Assembly (NCBI GenBank): GCA_013398955.1
Contig: VWPU01017410.1
Location: 1 to 64,000 of the forward strand
Source of the DNA: Callaeas wilsoni
Taxonomy: Eukaryota > Chordata > Aves > Passeriformes > Callaeidae
Direction of reading: 5' to 3'
DNA: 64,000 bases
In this document: positions 45,945 to 57,010 of the stretch, in pieces
How positions within the stretch are numbered: the stretch's first letter is position 1
Layout: every line of letters starts with the position of its first letter
Program-made: the position numbers and the translations under genes
Notes under the pieces: model-generated
Told to the model about the DNA's origin: nothing
Databases searched by the model: none
What the model saw: the letters and a program-made list of their open reading frames with translations, nothing else

Positions 45945-48306
45945 CTTGCACTTTGAGCTGTTGTCTTTCTCAACAAAAGGTTTAAATTTAGTAAAAATAT
46001 CATTGGATTAGGCCAGTATTTTACTGCTTTCTTCCCACATCAAGACTTCTTCTTTAAGCAGCCATGTCTGGGGCTTGTCTCACTTTCAGGTATATGAAGC
46101 AATCCCCAGAAACATGAATTAAATTGAACTCTGGATTGTCCAAACTGCACTGTTGATTTTGTTTCAAGGAAAACGTTTCAACAGCAGAATGTAAAGGCAA
46201 ACCTAACGCAGAGATGCTGCAAAAGGAATTTGTATGATGGCATTTGCTTTATCAAATTTTAATCATCAAAGTCTAAGGTGCTTGTGTGTTTTCCCTCCAC
46301 AACCATCAGAAAGGTGCTGGCACCTCTCCAGGGTTTTTATCACTCATGCACTTATTTGAGGATCTGATGAACTGCTTCCATCAGTGCCTGTTTCTTCCTT
46401 TCCACAAATTGTCAAGTGAATCTGCAGCAGCAGAGTAGCTGAAGCATGCACCTAAAAGCAGATGAAATAAGCCTCTCCTGTTTACCTTAAAATCCAAAAG
46501 AATATTCCAGTCAATGACACTTGGATTTTTTGCTCATTGAGAAGAAAAGGGATCACATAGAAGTCACCTGGGATGCCAGAGAACTGTTTTAAAAGAACTA
46601 AACTCCCTAAATCTGGTCTTTAGCAACATGACATGAGACAAACATAAACACTGAAAGAAAAACATGGAATGTTTAAACCATTTTTCTTTCCCCAGAAGCA
46701 TGTAGTTTTAAGAATATTCATTGCACGAATTGCTCTAACTACAAATTGGAACAAGAATAAGTTTTGGAATTCTAATTTCACATGACAGAGCTCTGATTCT
46801 ATGGTGGAAAAAATGGCTGAAACAGAAAAGATCCTCTCTTCAATCCTATGTTGCTCCCTGCCCTTATGTCAGACCGATTCTATCTTCTAGGAGCTCACTC
46901 TGAAAAAATATGATCTTTTAGCAGACCAGTGTGTTTAAACAAAACTATTGTTCTCCCTCTTGTTTGTGACAAAAGATAATGAATGAAGACTGGGAGTTCC
47001 TGGGTGAAGCAGGAGCTCTGGAATAATTATTAACATGAATTTCTGAAAAAGAAAGAATTTGATGTGAAGGGCCAAGGCATAAGGACAAATTAGATAAAAG
47101 AAGAGATGCTGATTTTCCAGTCTGGGCTGGAAATAACACAGATGGAGAAGTGAAAAAGAATAGTAAACATCGTGTCTGCAAACTGTTCTCTGAGTGGGTG
47201 TTTTTGGGAGAGTGCCAGCTAAAGGATTCAGCTTTCGGTAGGATGTGTTACCTATGCCCAAATTTGTGGGTAATCGACTCACAAATCAGCTGATGAGTTA
47301 GTTAAATGTTGCTTCCTTAGAAAAAACACTCAGGTTTGCAAATACCTTTGATGATACACTTTTGGCAACTCAGGGACATGCTGGAGCACGTTCCCCTTCT
47401 CTGTCACACATCCCCCTCTGCACTTTCTGATGGGCAAATGCAAGTCCAAAAATGCAACAAACTATTCCGTATTAATTTCTTTGTGGTGTTTTCCTCTGCA
47501 CACAAAAAAACTTGAAGTTCTTTGCACATTTATCAGGAGAAGTAGCAATAATCTCAGTTCACCATCCCACTTAGAATGGGAATTCAGAAACATTTTATTT
47601 GTCAGGCTGTAAATCCAATCTTCTGTTTGCGTCTCTAACCTCATTGGCTCTGAAAGCAGAACAGGAGCTGCTTTTCCTCCTTCAGGCTGAGATTTTGGTA
47701 ACAGTTAAAGTGGGAATACAGAGTCAAAATTTACACTTGTAGCCAGTGAGTGAAACAGAAAACTCATATCCTGCTGCTTTTGTGGGAATACACAGGGTTA
47801 AATGAATAATCCCCAATACTTTACCTTCTTAGGAGGGAAAAGATAAGACAATCAGGTGCTTCTGAGGTGCACAGTCTGTTGTTTGGCTCAGTTTGCTGTC
47901 TCTCTAGAAAACCTGATGTGTATTCTTGGCAGCAGGCATCAATGCCCCGAGGGAGAGGATATACAAGCCTGCAGGAATGTAGATAAACATCTAAGTTCTT
48001 ACTCTGCATAACAACAACAAAAAATAATCAGTGAAAGCCTTCAAAGTGCTGCCAAGGGGCCCTTCTTCACAGTCACAAGTACCTTACTAAGAGGAGAGCT
48101 TACACTTCTAAATGAAAAAATTTCATATTTAATAGATCCAATCATAATTCTGACTTTTTTTTGGCAACAGAAAAAATAATCTATAGGGTTTTATTTTTCT
48201 GAGGCCATGCAGGGAGAAATCTGTGTCCTTTCTAGCACTGGGCAATGTCTTCCTTCTAGTAATGCCTAATGGTTTTGTCAGTTGTTATTTACCTAATAAC
48301 TTTCAG

Positions 48307-48427
48307 AACCAAAAATGCAGGAAACACTATTTTGTAAAAGTCAGTAGCTTGCTGGAAATAATTATGCACCTCACAGAAGCATCTACTGACTCTAGAAGCA
48401 CATAGAGTTCACCTGGTATAACTGAAG
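48307..48427 (+). other. Candidate non-coding exon (121 nt)
   Basis: Upstream lies a textbook branch-point-like ACCTAATAAC (48291-48300) directly before TTTCAG. Downstream, ACTGAAG/GTAAGGGTG is a consensus donor. All three frames of the segment contain a stop, so if it is an exon it belongs to a non-coding RNA or a UTR. No partner exon could be fixed. Confidence 0.22.
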
Positions 48428-51267
48428 GTAAGGGTGTGTGATTGTCAGGGGAAATAGTGTTTTATTATAGAATTTTCTAACAGCGGGTATTTGGTCAGCT
48501 CTGGCAATTCCACAGACATACAGACTGACTGCCCTTTGGGAATGCTATTTATAAACTCAAAAGCAGCTGAACAGCACTCACAAAAAGGCTGCCAATTTCA
48601 AGAAAATTAATGACAATCTGACGTTGGAGGATGAAGAGAGAAGAGGCTTTGTGCTGAGCTTAAGGCATGAAGTGTGTTTGCACTGCTTTGTCTTGGCCTC
48701 TCTGGAAGCCTGGGGGATTGATGGGAGCACCCTGCTCATGGCATTGTCAGCGTAGGCAAATCAATACAGAAAAATGTAAACTTACAGGTAACTGCACATC
48801 CCTTTCTCCTAAAGGCTCCCGAGAGAAAACTCCATGTCCTGGAACCTTCAGGGTGTGGCTTTGCTGTACTTCCATTAAAAAACAATCCACAACAAAACCA
48901 CAAACACCACCCCCCCTTCCACCCCCAGGACAATCACACTAAAAATAGTTCCCTGAGTGCAAGTAGTTTGTGCAGAGTTTCTGCACCTAATCCATCCTTT
49001 TGGTGACAGACTGGTTTCATTTGGAATTTTAAAAATTCCAGTCAGACATAGCTCAACTGCAAGTCCACACTGCTCTAAAGACTAACAATTCCCTCCTTTA
49101 AATTTTCTTGTTGGATTTTGAAACTGAACTTACTGAGCACAACCATCAGATGAGCACCAGAACCTGCACAGGAGTGAGAGAGCCAGAAGGAGAAGTTCAG
49201 TTTCAAAGAGTGACACATTCCAGTTGCTGTGTCAGTGCCTCAGCTGCTGTTGGCAACCACACTTCCAGCACAAAGGGCCTGTGCAGGTATCAGTGACTGT
49301 CTTTGAATAAAGAAGCGCTTCCAGTTGATACCTTCATCCTGCCCTTGGAACAGAAATGCAGGCACATATATAACGTGTGTGCATTTACTGTGATACGAGT
49401 ATTTATGTATCAAATGTTTTAATAAAACTCACTGACTTTTGAGCAAACTGTGTCTTCTGATCATTGCAAGTAGGGCTATATTGCTGTTACTGATGGAGTG
49501 AGGGGAAAATTACATTGCTAATGCTGTATGTTTTGTGTGAAGTCATCTCTGCAGAAAAAAGGCTTTGTATCCTGCTCAGAGAGCATGTGTGAGAACTGTT
49601 ACAACAACAAGCAGCTTCCCGTTACTTTTATTTTGGAAAGACAAAATGGCTGAAGGCCACAGCTGTTGATTTATTCAAATACCGAAGGAAACCATTAGCC
49701 CATTGGACCCTGAAGATGAGATTCCTTTGTGCTAGATGTTAATATAAGGAAATCCCAAACAGAGGCTGCCAAAAGGACATAATACAAATGCAAAATGCCA
49801 AATGTACCTAGAAAGGAAGAAGGTAGATGGTTGCTTATTAGAGAAGAGAAAAAAAAAACCACAGTGAAAAGCACAGTTTGCTTTTTTCCTCCTTCTTCTT
49901 AAGTACAGTATGATGTACAATCAAACTGTGAGGTGAAAACTCTCCTGCGTTCAAATCAAACAGAATATCTTTGAAACACACAGCTGCACATATGGTTGTA
50001 CCGTTAACGACTGCATGTCCATGTGAACTGGTTTTTATCAGCATAACGTGGATGGAGCTGCTCCACACATTCCCTGCTGTTTGCAGCTTTGTTTTAATTA
50101 GTTGTAATAGCCCAGTATAAATGAATTGCTCCCTCAGAAGAGAGGTCAAAGAAAAAACATAATAGCTGTCAAGAGGGTAGGCAACTCCTCTTTCAGATTG
50201 CTGCTGCAATGGCCTCATGGCAGAAACATGATTAATCATTGCCTACACTTACCCTGAATTTCACAAACACCTCCCTCTCCTCCAGCACTTTTCTTTTAAG
50301 ATTCAACAGTTACGAGTATTTTATTTCATACCTGTGCAGGAGTGACATTTCTAATACTTCATTCAGAACTTTAAAAATATTTAGTACGGGGCAAGCTGTC
50401 ATCTACAACAATGTTTAAATCAACATGGGGTCCTGTTTTAAGGATGTATTTTATATGTCACAATGAGGCCACAGAATTGAAACTTGTCCTGGCTCCCTGT
50501 CTTGTTCTCAGCCCAGCAAAATGGAGCTTTTGGCATGTGGCAAAGAAATGACACAAGGAAAAGGAACAGTACTCACTAGTCAAGGCTGAACTGATTATAG
50601 CAAAGAGAATGCGATCGAGGTTGATAATAATGGAGGAAATAGACCAAGAGTGTTTGAAACAAAGGACAGAGGAATTTGTTTCCACTGGCTGATGTTCCTC
50701 CACCTTTCCAACTAAGATTTTAACAAAAAAAAGCAAACCATGTTCGTGGTGTTGTCACAGCAGTTTCCAGTTAAAGACAAATCAAATCAGGATAAACTTC
50801 CAGCGTCCGTATAATTTCCCTCATTTTGGTTGGTTGCTTGCTCAGTGTGTGAGAATGAAAAATAAGGTTAGTTTACAAAGCCATTTGCAGTTATTTTGCA
50901 GACCAGTTCTTATAGAGTCCTTATAGATCAGCATTGACTCACATTCCATGGTTTGAAAAATATGGCACTAGGATATGATTCTTTCAACAGCCTGAAAAAT
51001 GGCCCCATTAATTCCTTAGTATCACTGGCTGCATTCTGGTGATCCTTGCTGTGTCCAGCTGGTTACAGTTTTTCACCCTCCTTTAGCAGTCATCTGCAAG
51101 ACAGACTCTGACCGGTTGCTCCTGGCCTGGCTTGAGGGAGCTGTGCTGAACCCCAAGGCTCCAGCCTGTGACCCTGTGTAGCTGCTAAGATGCCCCTTAA
51201 TGGAGTGGCTGCAGTGAGTGGGAAGAACAGGAAAAACAAAGTTTGCTTTGCTTCTTTGAATAATGTT

Positions 51268-51712
51268 AGAATCTGAGAATCATTAAAGTTGGTAGAGGCC
51301 ACCGAGATCATTGAGTCCAACCTTTGACTGGATACCACCATGTCAACTAAACCAAAGCACTGAGTGCCACATCCAGTCTTCCTTGAAGAGTTCCCGGGAT
51401 GGTGACTCCACAACCTCCCTGGGCAGCCCATTCCAGTGCTTGACAACACTTTCACTGATGAAATTCTTCCTGCTGTCAGTCTGAACATCCCCTGGCACAG
51501 CTTGAGGCCATTTCCTCTTGTTCTGTCCACCCCCCACCTGTCTCCACTCTCCTGTAAGGGAGCTGTGGAGAGTGAGAAGGTTCCCCTGAGCCTCCTTTTA
51601 TTCAGGCTGAGTCCCCCAAGTTCCTTCACCTGCTTCTCAGCAAACTTGTGCTCCAGACCCTTCCCCAGCTCCATTCCCTTCTCTGGACACACTCCACGCA
51701 ACCGCTTCCACA
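51268..51712 (-). mobile_element. CR1 LINE 3' end with ORF2 C-terminus
   Basis: Minus-strand translation shows LGGLSLNKRRLRGTFSL, then DRTRGNGLKLCQGMFRL and VVKHWNGLPREVVESPSREL, the CR1 ORF2 end. Its UTR carries GTTGGACTCAATGATCTCGG. One or more frameshifts separate the blocks. The 234-codon frame over this region is a hybrid of CR1 and flank. Confidence 0.95.
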
Positions 51713-54700
51713 GCAGGTAAAAAAAAAAAATAGGTTCAATATTAGTATGCAAGCTTCTTTTTGCCCTTGCTCGAAAATCTGCATTTTGATACAAATTTTA
51801 TTTACAAAAGAACTGCTCTGTGTTTTTATATTTTACCACTTATTTTTTAAAATAAGAGTCCTGCCTCCTTCTGTGGAGTAAACAGATTCACTCTTCACTG
51901 AGTATGCAGTGAAGGGAAAAGTACTGTGTGCATTGAATGAATATTTTCCCAGTTTGTATATTTTTAAATGAAATATTGCTGCTGCTGCTGCTTCAAACCA
52001 GCAGAGGGAGTTTGCTCATCCAAATAATTTTTAAACTTCTCAACACAATCCTATTTTTTCAGTACTGTTGTTACCTGGCAGGAACTGCTGCTGAAAAGAA
52101 GAGGTGAAATTTTACAATCCAGACTGTTCAACTCCTTAGTGCTAGAGGCTGCTTGCTTACAGTCAATTTTTATGGATATCATTGTGCAAGAATTTGCTGT
52201 AATGAAAAATGCACTAGAGAATTAAAAGCGTGAAAAATCAACTCAGCTGGAATGTTTGGGAGCAAACTATTTGGTTAAAGGGGAATGTACAATTATTGCA
52301 GTGCATGTGCCACTCAAATGTGCATGAAACCACTGTGTGGTAACAGCTGACACACTTTTTATTTTTTTTGGAAAAAAAAGTCAGTTCCTTTATTTTTTGC
52401 ACTCTAGAGAGAAGCTTTGAAAGTTCCTGGTTTAGGTTTCTTTATTTGGAAATAATGGAGTAATTCTAAGATGACCACAGCGGCAAAAAAGGTCAAGTGA
52501 AAGGTTCACTGTAGCAGTACTATGGAAAGCATCTCATTTTTACTAGGGTTTTTGGAAGAGAAAAGAAATGAGCTCTAGTAGTGACAAATTGTATCATTCT
52601 TATCTTGTGTTATAAACCTGCATAGTAGGAACTATGCAATGATCTCTCTTGTAAAATAAAATTATAGCAGTTACTGACGTTAACAGTGGATATTATCTTC
52701 ATCTGCAAGTATGTCACAACTCTTCCTCTCTCAAAAGCGAGGTAGAAATTCAGATATTCCATTAAGGTCAATCATAAAACACTTAAAATGCTAATCTTTA
52801 ATTTTTAAAAGTTTTGTTGAACAAATTTGTGAGGTGATTGTGTTATTTTTGGGAACCTAATTCGATTTGAAAATACTCTGAAACAAATACGCACTTTTAT
52901 AATTCCATAGAGTCAGAATATAATTTCTCTGCACCTTGAACTGAATGGAAGGTCTGAAAAAAAAGCAAGAGCCAGTGTTCCCTGTAGATCTATCTGAATA
53001 TGAGTAAAACTATTTTCAAAGTACTATATAAATACCAATTATTGACTAATATCCAAGGGAAGATGGCTCATTAAATTTTTCAACTTTTACTGAAGTGGAA
53101 AATGAGGAAGGAACTCATTTGTGGATGATTTAGAAGGCAATTTTCGGTAAAGAAGCATTTAGCACATGCCACCAGACATAGAGCATAGAGAAAAGAAATG
53201 AAGTAGTCATGTGATTTAACAGTTGAGTGAAAATAGTCAATAGCTTGGCACAGATGTATTTTCTTTACATTTATTACAATTGCCAACTCGTATGAGAATG
53301 CTAAATATGGGTCCCCGTGCTGCTCTGAGTCACACAAGAGCAGACTCTTGCACTTTTGCAAGCCTCAGTGCCGTGAAGTCTTGTCAAACTCAACGAAGCG
53401 TGAGGCAGACACAAGCGCCAGTGCCGCACACCTCGCGGGCCATGGCCCAGCTTTAGACAGAAAACTGCACAGGCTGCAGGTGCTGCATTCAGGGGCATCG
53501 CAGGCAGTCACCCACGGAGAAAGAGACGGGGGCTCAGCAGGCACGGGGGCTCCCTCGGGAGCCATCCCATTTCTGCCTCACTGGTACTGGAAGGAGGATG
53601 GGGGCTGAAGCACGGGGCCAGTGGAGGCTGGTGCATTATCATCGGAGCAGATGGGCTCGGAATAAAACTCAAGGTTTGTACTCGGGCTGCTAAGAAGCTT
53701 TGAGCCAGGCCTGGCCAGAGTTATGAAGGCATGCTGAAATAAAACAGAATTTCACAAAGCCAGTGTCTTATCTGTCCACAGTGTAAGAGCCAAGAACCAG
53801 GGCTTTGCTCTCCAGCCTGTTCTAGTCTGAAGGGAGAGGCAGAGGTAACTTTATGTCAGCATGAGTGAATATGAACTGGAAAGAGATTTGGCCAGCTTCC
53901 AGAAAGAAACTTCCAGAAAGAAAGCTACATGGAGCTCCTTCAACGCTCTGTAAACATGTACCCTATTGACATTTTATTTCTGACCTCTTGTTCATACACA
54001 CTTAGCTTTGTGGCAGAGTTTTAAAAAGTAAAAACTGCTACATCAGATAAAATTTATAATTCCTCTTATCCTTTATCCTTGTTTTTTTTAGCATATAGCT
54101 CTACAAAGGAAGTGGAAAAGAGTGTTACGTTAGACAGATGAGGATAATTCATTCTCATGGAAGTTATTTTCTGAATTTTTATTGGGAGCAACTTCAGACT
54201 CTAAGGCTGATGTTTCCTTTCTGTCCCAAACCTCCTCTTAAGTACTGTAAACCTGGGGGTGCAGGAACGTTGTAGTTTTATAAAAAATAAATTCTCCTTT
54301 CAAGGGTAGCATCACTGGACCATTTATCAGCAAAACACTGCACCTGCTTCAAGGAAATTCTGACTATGACTTGTACATTCCCAGTTCTGCAGTTGAAAAG
54401 AATGGAAGCACCTGCCTCAAAGTATAGTGAAACAGATAAAATACCATAATAAAATGTGGTATATGCTTGTTTATACACTCAGACTTCATGTTTTGTCTTT
54501 AGTGCTCATGATCTGACTCATTTTCTCTTTCTGTGCCATGAGAAAGATGCTAAGCAAAAGCTGACTCCTGGAAATACTAGACATTCTTTTCAGGCTAATT
54601 TTGTCCTGAGCTTGGCTGAAGCAGCTCATTTGGAACCACTCATAAAAGGATGTCTGCAGCAAGGAAGAGGGACTATTTTCATTTCAGAGAGCCCTGCTGT

Positions 54701-54996
54701 GTTATATTCCCTGATTTTCATCAAAACCAGACCATGTTTACTTGTCCTTTTGGCCTCAGGGTCAGAGCTTTTTCTTTAAATTGCTTCAGTTCTAAGTAGT
54801 CATTTCACTCATTCCTGAGTTTCCCACAAAAATCTAAACAGTGGCAGCTTGATATAGCTTAGAGTACTTTCCTACATGCATCTGAAGTAAAAAAATCCCA
54901 CCCAACAAAAAAGACCCCTACCCTATAAACTCTTCAAAAGCAGTGCACAAGCCCACAAACACGTGCATGATGTTAATGACATTGGCCAAGTGGATG
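51713..54996. other. No gene recognised; AT-rich
   Basis: 3.3 kb of mostly AT-rich unique DNA. A CpG-containing patch at 53380-53560 (CAACGAAGCGTGAGG, CACACCTCGCGGGCC) has overlapping frames on both strands and no recognisable promoter or gene. Confidence 0.4.
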
Positions 54997-55240
54997 GTTA
55001 GGTTGGAAAAGACCTCTCAGATCATCCAGTCCAACCTGTGACCAGACAGCACCATGTCAGCTAGATCGTGGCACTATGTGCCATGTCCAGTCTTTGCTGA
55101 ACATCCCTTCAGGGATGGTGATTCCACTGTCTCTGGGCTGCCCATTCCAGTGTGTAATCACCCTTTCTGTGAAAGGCTTTAAGCTGAGCCCCCTCAGCTC
55201 CCTCAGCCTTTTTTCGTAAGATTTGTGCTCCAGACCCAGA
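54997..55240 (-). mobile_element. CR1 LINE 3' end with small internal deletion
   Basis: The inverted tail begins at GGTTAGGTTGGAAAAGACCT, so it lacks the terminal octamers. It continues through ACAGCACCATGTCAGCTAG, GGGATGGTGATTCCACTGTC and CCCATTCCAGTGTGTAATCA. It then jumps at about 55170 from CTTTCTGTGAAAGGC to AAGCTGAGCCCCCTCAGCTC, skipping roughly 100 bases of ORF2 present in the copy at 51268. Confidence 0.9.
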
Positions 55241-55384
55241 GGAAGAGGAGGACTTTGCGCCGGAAAGCAGGGCAGGGATGTGGGGTGGCCCCAGCAGTGA
55301 AGGGAGTGGTGAGAGGGACGGTGCTGTTTATGAGCCTTTGAGGCCAAAAAGGCGAAAGGAATCCTGTGTGCTTTAGGAAGACCA

Positions 55385-55937
55385 TTGCCAGCACGTCAGA
55401 GAGGTGATCCTGCACCTCTGCTCAGCTCTGCTGAGGCACATCTGGAGTGCTGTGTCCTGTTCTGGGCTCTGGGAGAGACATGGGGCTCCTCAAGTGAGTC
55501 CAGTGGAGACTATGGAGATGATGAGAATGGAACATCTCTCTTAAAAGGAACGGCTGAGGGGGCTGAGGCTGTTCAGCCTCGCGAAGAGACAGCTGAGACG
55601 GGCCCTCATCCCTATGTGTCCCTGTCTGCAGGGAGGGCTCAGAGCAGGGCCCAGGCTCTGCTCCGGGGGCCCAGCAATGGCACCAGGGGAACGGGCAGGA
55701 ACTGATGCCCAGCAAGTGCCACCAGAACATGAGGAAGAACTTCTTTACTGTGCAGTGACCAAGTACTGGAACAGATTGTCCAGAAAGTGTGTGGAGTCTC
55801 CGTCAATGGAGATGTTCCAGAACTGTCTGGACACAATCCTGTGCCCTGTGCTCTGGGTAATTCTGCTTGAGCAGGCAGGTGGAACCACCGTGGTCCCTTC
55901 CAACCTGCCCCATTCTGTGATTCTGTCATTGTGTGAA
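55385..55937 (+). mobile_element. CR1 LINE 3' end
   Basis: Plus-oriented ORF2 end and UTR: CATCTGGAGTGCTGTGTCCT, GGCTGAGGGGGCTGAGGCTG, AACATGAGGAAGAACTTC, GACCAAGTACTGGAACAGAT, and terminus CCAACCTGCCCCATTCTGTG. It points toward the CpG island and lies tail-outward relative to the minus-strand copy at 54997. Confidence 0.95.
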
Positions 55938-55944
55938 GAGAGAA

Positions 55945-56190
55945 GGGTTATGAGGGGAGTGATGAGGAGGCTGCTGATGGGGCTGCGAGGGGGATGATGA
56001 TGGGATTGTGAGGGGATGTGAGGGGGTGATGAAGGGGCTGTCAGGGTTGGTGAGGGGGTTATGAGAGGGCTGTGAGGAGGCTGATTGGAGGGGTGATGAG
56101 GGAGCTGTGAGGGGGTTATGAGGAGGGGGTTATGAGGAGGGCAGTGATGAGAGGGGCGCTCAGGGGCTGACGAGGGGTCTAACGGGGCGA
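55945..56190 (+). repeat. G-rich degenerate minisatellite with G-quadruplex motif
   Basis: About 245 bp of diverged units built on GAGGGGGTTATGAGGAGG and GAGGGGCTGTGAGG. On + the run at 56002-56037 has four G tracts of at least 3 G separated by 7, 6 and 7 bases, which satisfies the standard G-quadruplex pattern. It abuts the CpG island. On the minus strand it yields Pro/Ser/Thr/Ile-rich repeats that make up the C-terminal part of a 442-codon artefactual frame. Confidence 0.88.
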
Positions 56191-56285
56191 TGCTGAGGGT
56201 GTGACGCGGAGGGCGGTGCCAGGGGCGGTCCCTGCCTTGAGGGGCGGTTCCGGGGCGGGGCCAGGTCCCTGCGCGGGGCGGGACC

Positions 56286-56307
56286 GCGGCGGTGACGTCA
56301 CCGCCGC
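56286..56307. promoter_or_regulatory. CRE (TGACGTCA) within a 22-bp perfect palindrome
   Basis: A full cAMP-response element lies at 56293-56300, and the self-complementarity extends seven bases on each side (GCGGCGG on the left, CCGCCGC on the right). CREB/ATF dimers bind the core. Just downstream, CTGGCAACGG (56308-56317) has a GGCAAC half-site of an RFX X-box, though its spacing to GTCACC is longer than the usual bipartite X-box. The sequence is direct, and factor use is inferred. Confidence 0.8.
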
Positions 56308-56434
56308 CTGGCAACGGCGTGGGGGCGGTGGCGGTGGCGGCGCGCGGCTCTCGCGGGACTTGGCACTCCCCGCCGTGGGCGGGGCGGAGCCGCCGGTGCC
56401 CGAGCTCGGCTGAGGCGGCGGCGGCGGGAGCGCC

Positions 56435-56459
56435 GGGACGGGACGGGACGGGACGGGAC
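56435..56459. repeat. (GGGAC)5 array in the promoter or 5' UTR
   Basis: Five exact GGGAC units in tandem, followed by GGGC. Probably length-variable and close to the transcription start. Confidence 0.95.
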
Positions 56460-56534
56460 GGGCGAGCGAGCGGTCCCTCTGCCCCGGGCCGCCCGCGGCT
56501 CGGAGCCGCCCCTTCCACGCCCGTAGCGCCACGG

Positions 56535-56558
56535 ATGGAGCCGCAGTGCCCAGCTTGA
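56535..56558 (+). other. Upstream ORF, 7 codons plus stop
   Basis: ATG GAG CCG CAG TGC CCA GCT TGA encodes M-E-P-Q-C-P-A. It lies 54 bases upstream of the predicted main ATG and in CGGATGG context (G at +4). If the transcript starts upstream of 56535 this uORF would be met first and could limit initiation at 56613. Confidence 0.5.
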
Positions 56559-56612
56559 GCGCGTCGGCGGGATCCGGAGCCGCTCCGCCGAGCCTGGGCG
56601 GGCGGGCGCAGC

Positions 56613-56616
56613 ATGG
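56613..56616 (+). CDS. Putative first coding exon (start codon plus one base) with splice donor
   Basis: The sequence GCGCAGCATGG/GTAAGC gives an ATG with G at +4, then a consensus donor whose GT lies at 56617-56618. The coding part of exon 1 would be only four bases, leaving phase 1, and the rest of the exon would be 5' UTR within the CpG island. This minimal-start exon layout occurs in several vertebrate genes. The second codon must start with G. Calmodulin genes also have a start-codon-only exon, but theirs ends after ATG, so they do not fit. If the intron is not spliced, the frame continues from ATG to 57221 (202 codons) through GC-rich sequence with no recognised domain. I prefer splicing. 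The gene cannot be named from this much sequence. Confidence 0.5.
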
Positions 56617-57010
56617 GTAAGCGCGGCGGGGAGGGCGGCGGGACCGGCCCCCTCTTCCCGCTTCTTCGGGGGCGCCTTCGCCGCCCTTTGTCTGAGGGGA
56701 GGGCGCGGACCCGCGGGGCCGGGGCCAACCCCCGAGGTGCCCGGGGCGGGAGCGGTGCCAGTGCCCGGGGGCCGGTGGAGTGCGGCAGGTGCTCGGTGAG
56801 CGCTCTCTCCCGGGAGAGGCCGGGGCCGCTCCGTCCCTCCCGGCCGGTCCCGGAGGGCTGCGGAGGGGCCCGGGCCGGGAGGAGACGCGGGGGGTTCCGT
56901 GGGTTTCGGTGGGGAGAGCGAGGTGTACAGCAATGCCCGGCGCTGCTTGGAGGGAGTGGCTTGATGAAGCATAAAAGTTTTTTGGTTAAATCCAGCCCTT
57001 TCGCCTTTTT

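Larger units (their letters stand above)
45677..51267. other. No gene recognised; AT-rich low-repeat blocks
   Basis: 5.6 kb without young transposons. A splice-bounded segment at 48307-48427 is listed separately. The region about 49600-50330 is AT-rich, repeat-free and carries a 133-codon minus-strand frame (49838-50239) with no recognised domain. Nothing firmer can be said. Confidence 0.35.
56191..57010 (+). promoter_or_regulatory. CpG-island promoter of a plus-strand gene
   Basis: This is the strongest CpG island in the window, very GC-rich with no CpG depletion. GC boxes (GGGGCGG) occur at 56222, 56241, 56252, 56275 and 56381, and no TATA box lies in a sensible position. These are features of a TATA-less promoter with dispersed starts. 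Direction is assigned as + because an ATG in good context followed by a consensus donor lies at 56613-56618. The transcription start is probably between about 56320 and 56530. Frames of 117-442 codons on both strands arise from GC richness. Confidence 0.85.

Noticed and set aside
51090..51794. 234-codon minus-strand frame as a gene
   Set aside because: Its recognisable parts are CR1 ORF2 C-terminal motifs, the rest is flank.
56613..56616. Calmodulin-type first exon
   Set aside because: Calmodulin exon 1 ends directly after ATG. Here the donor lies one base later, so the phase does not fit.
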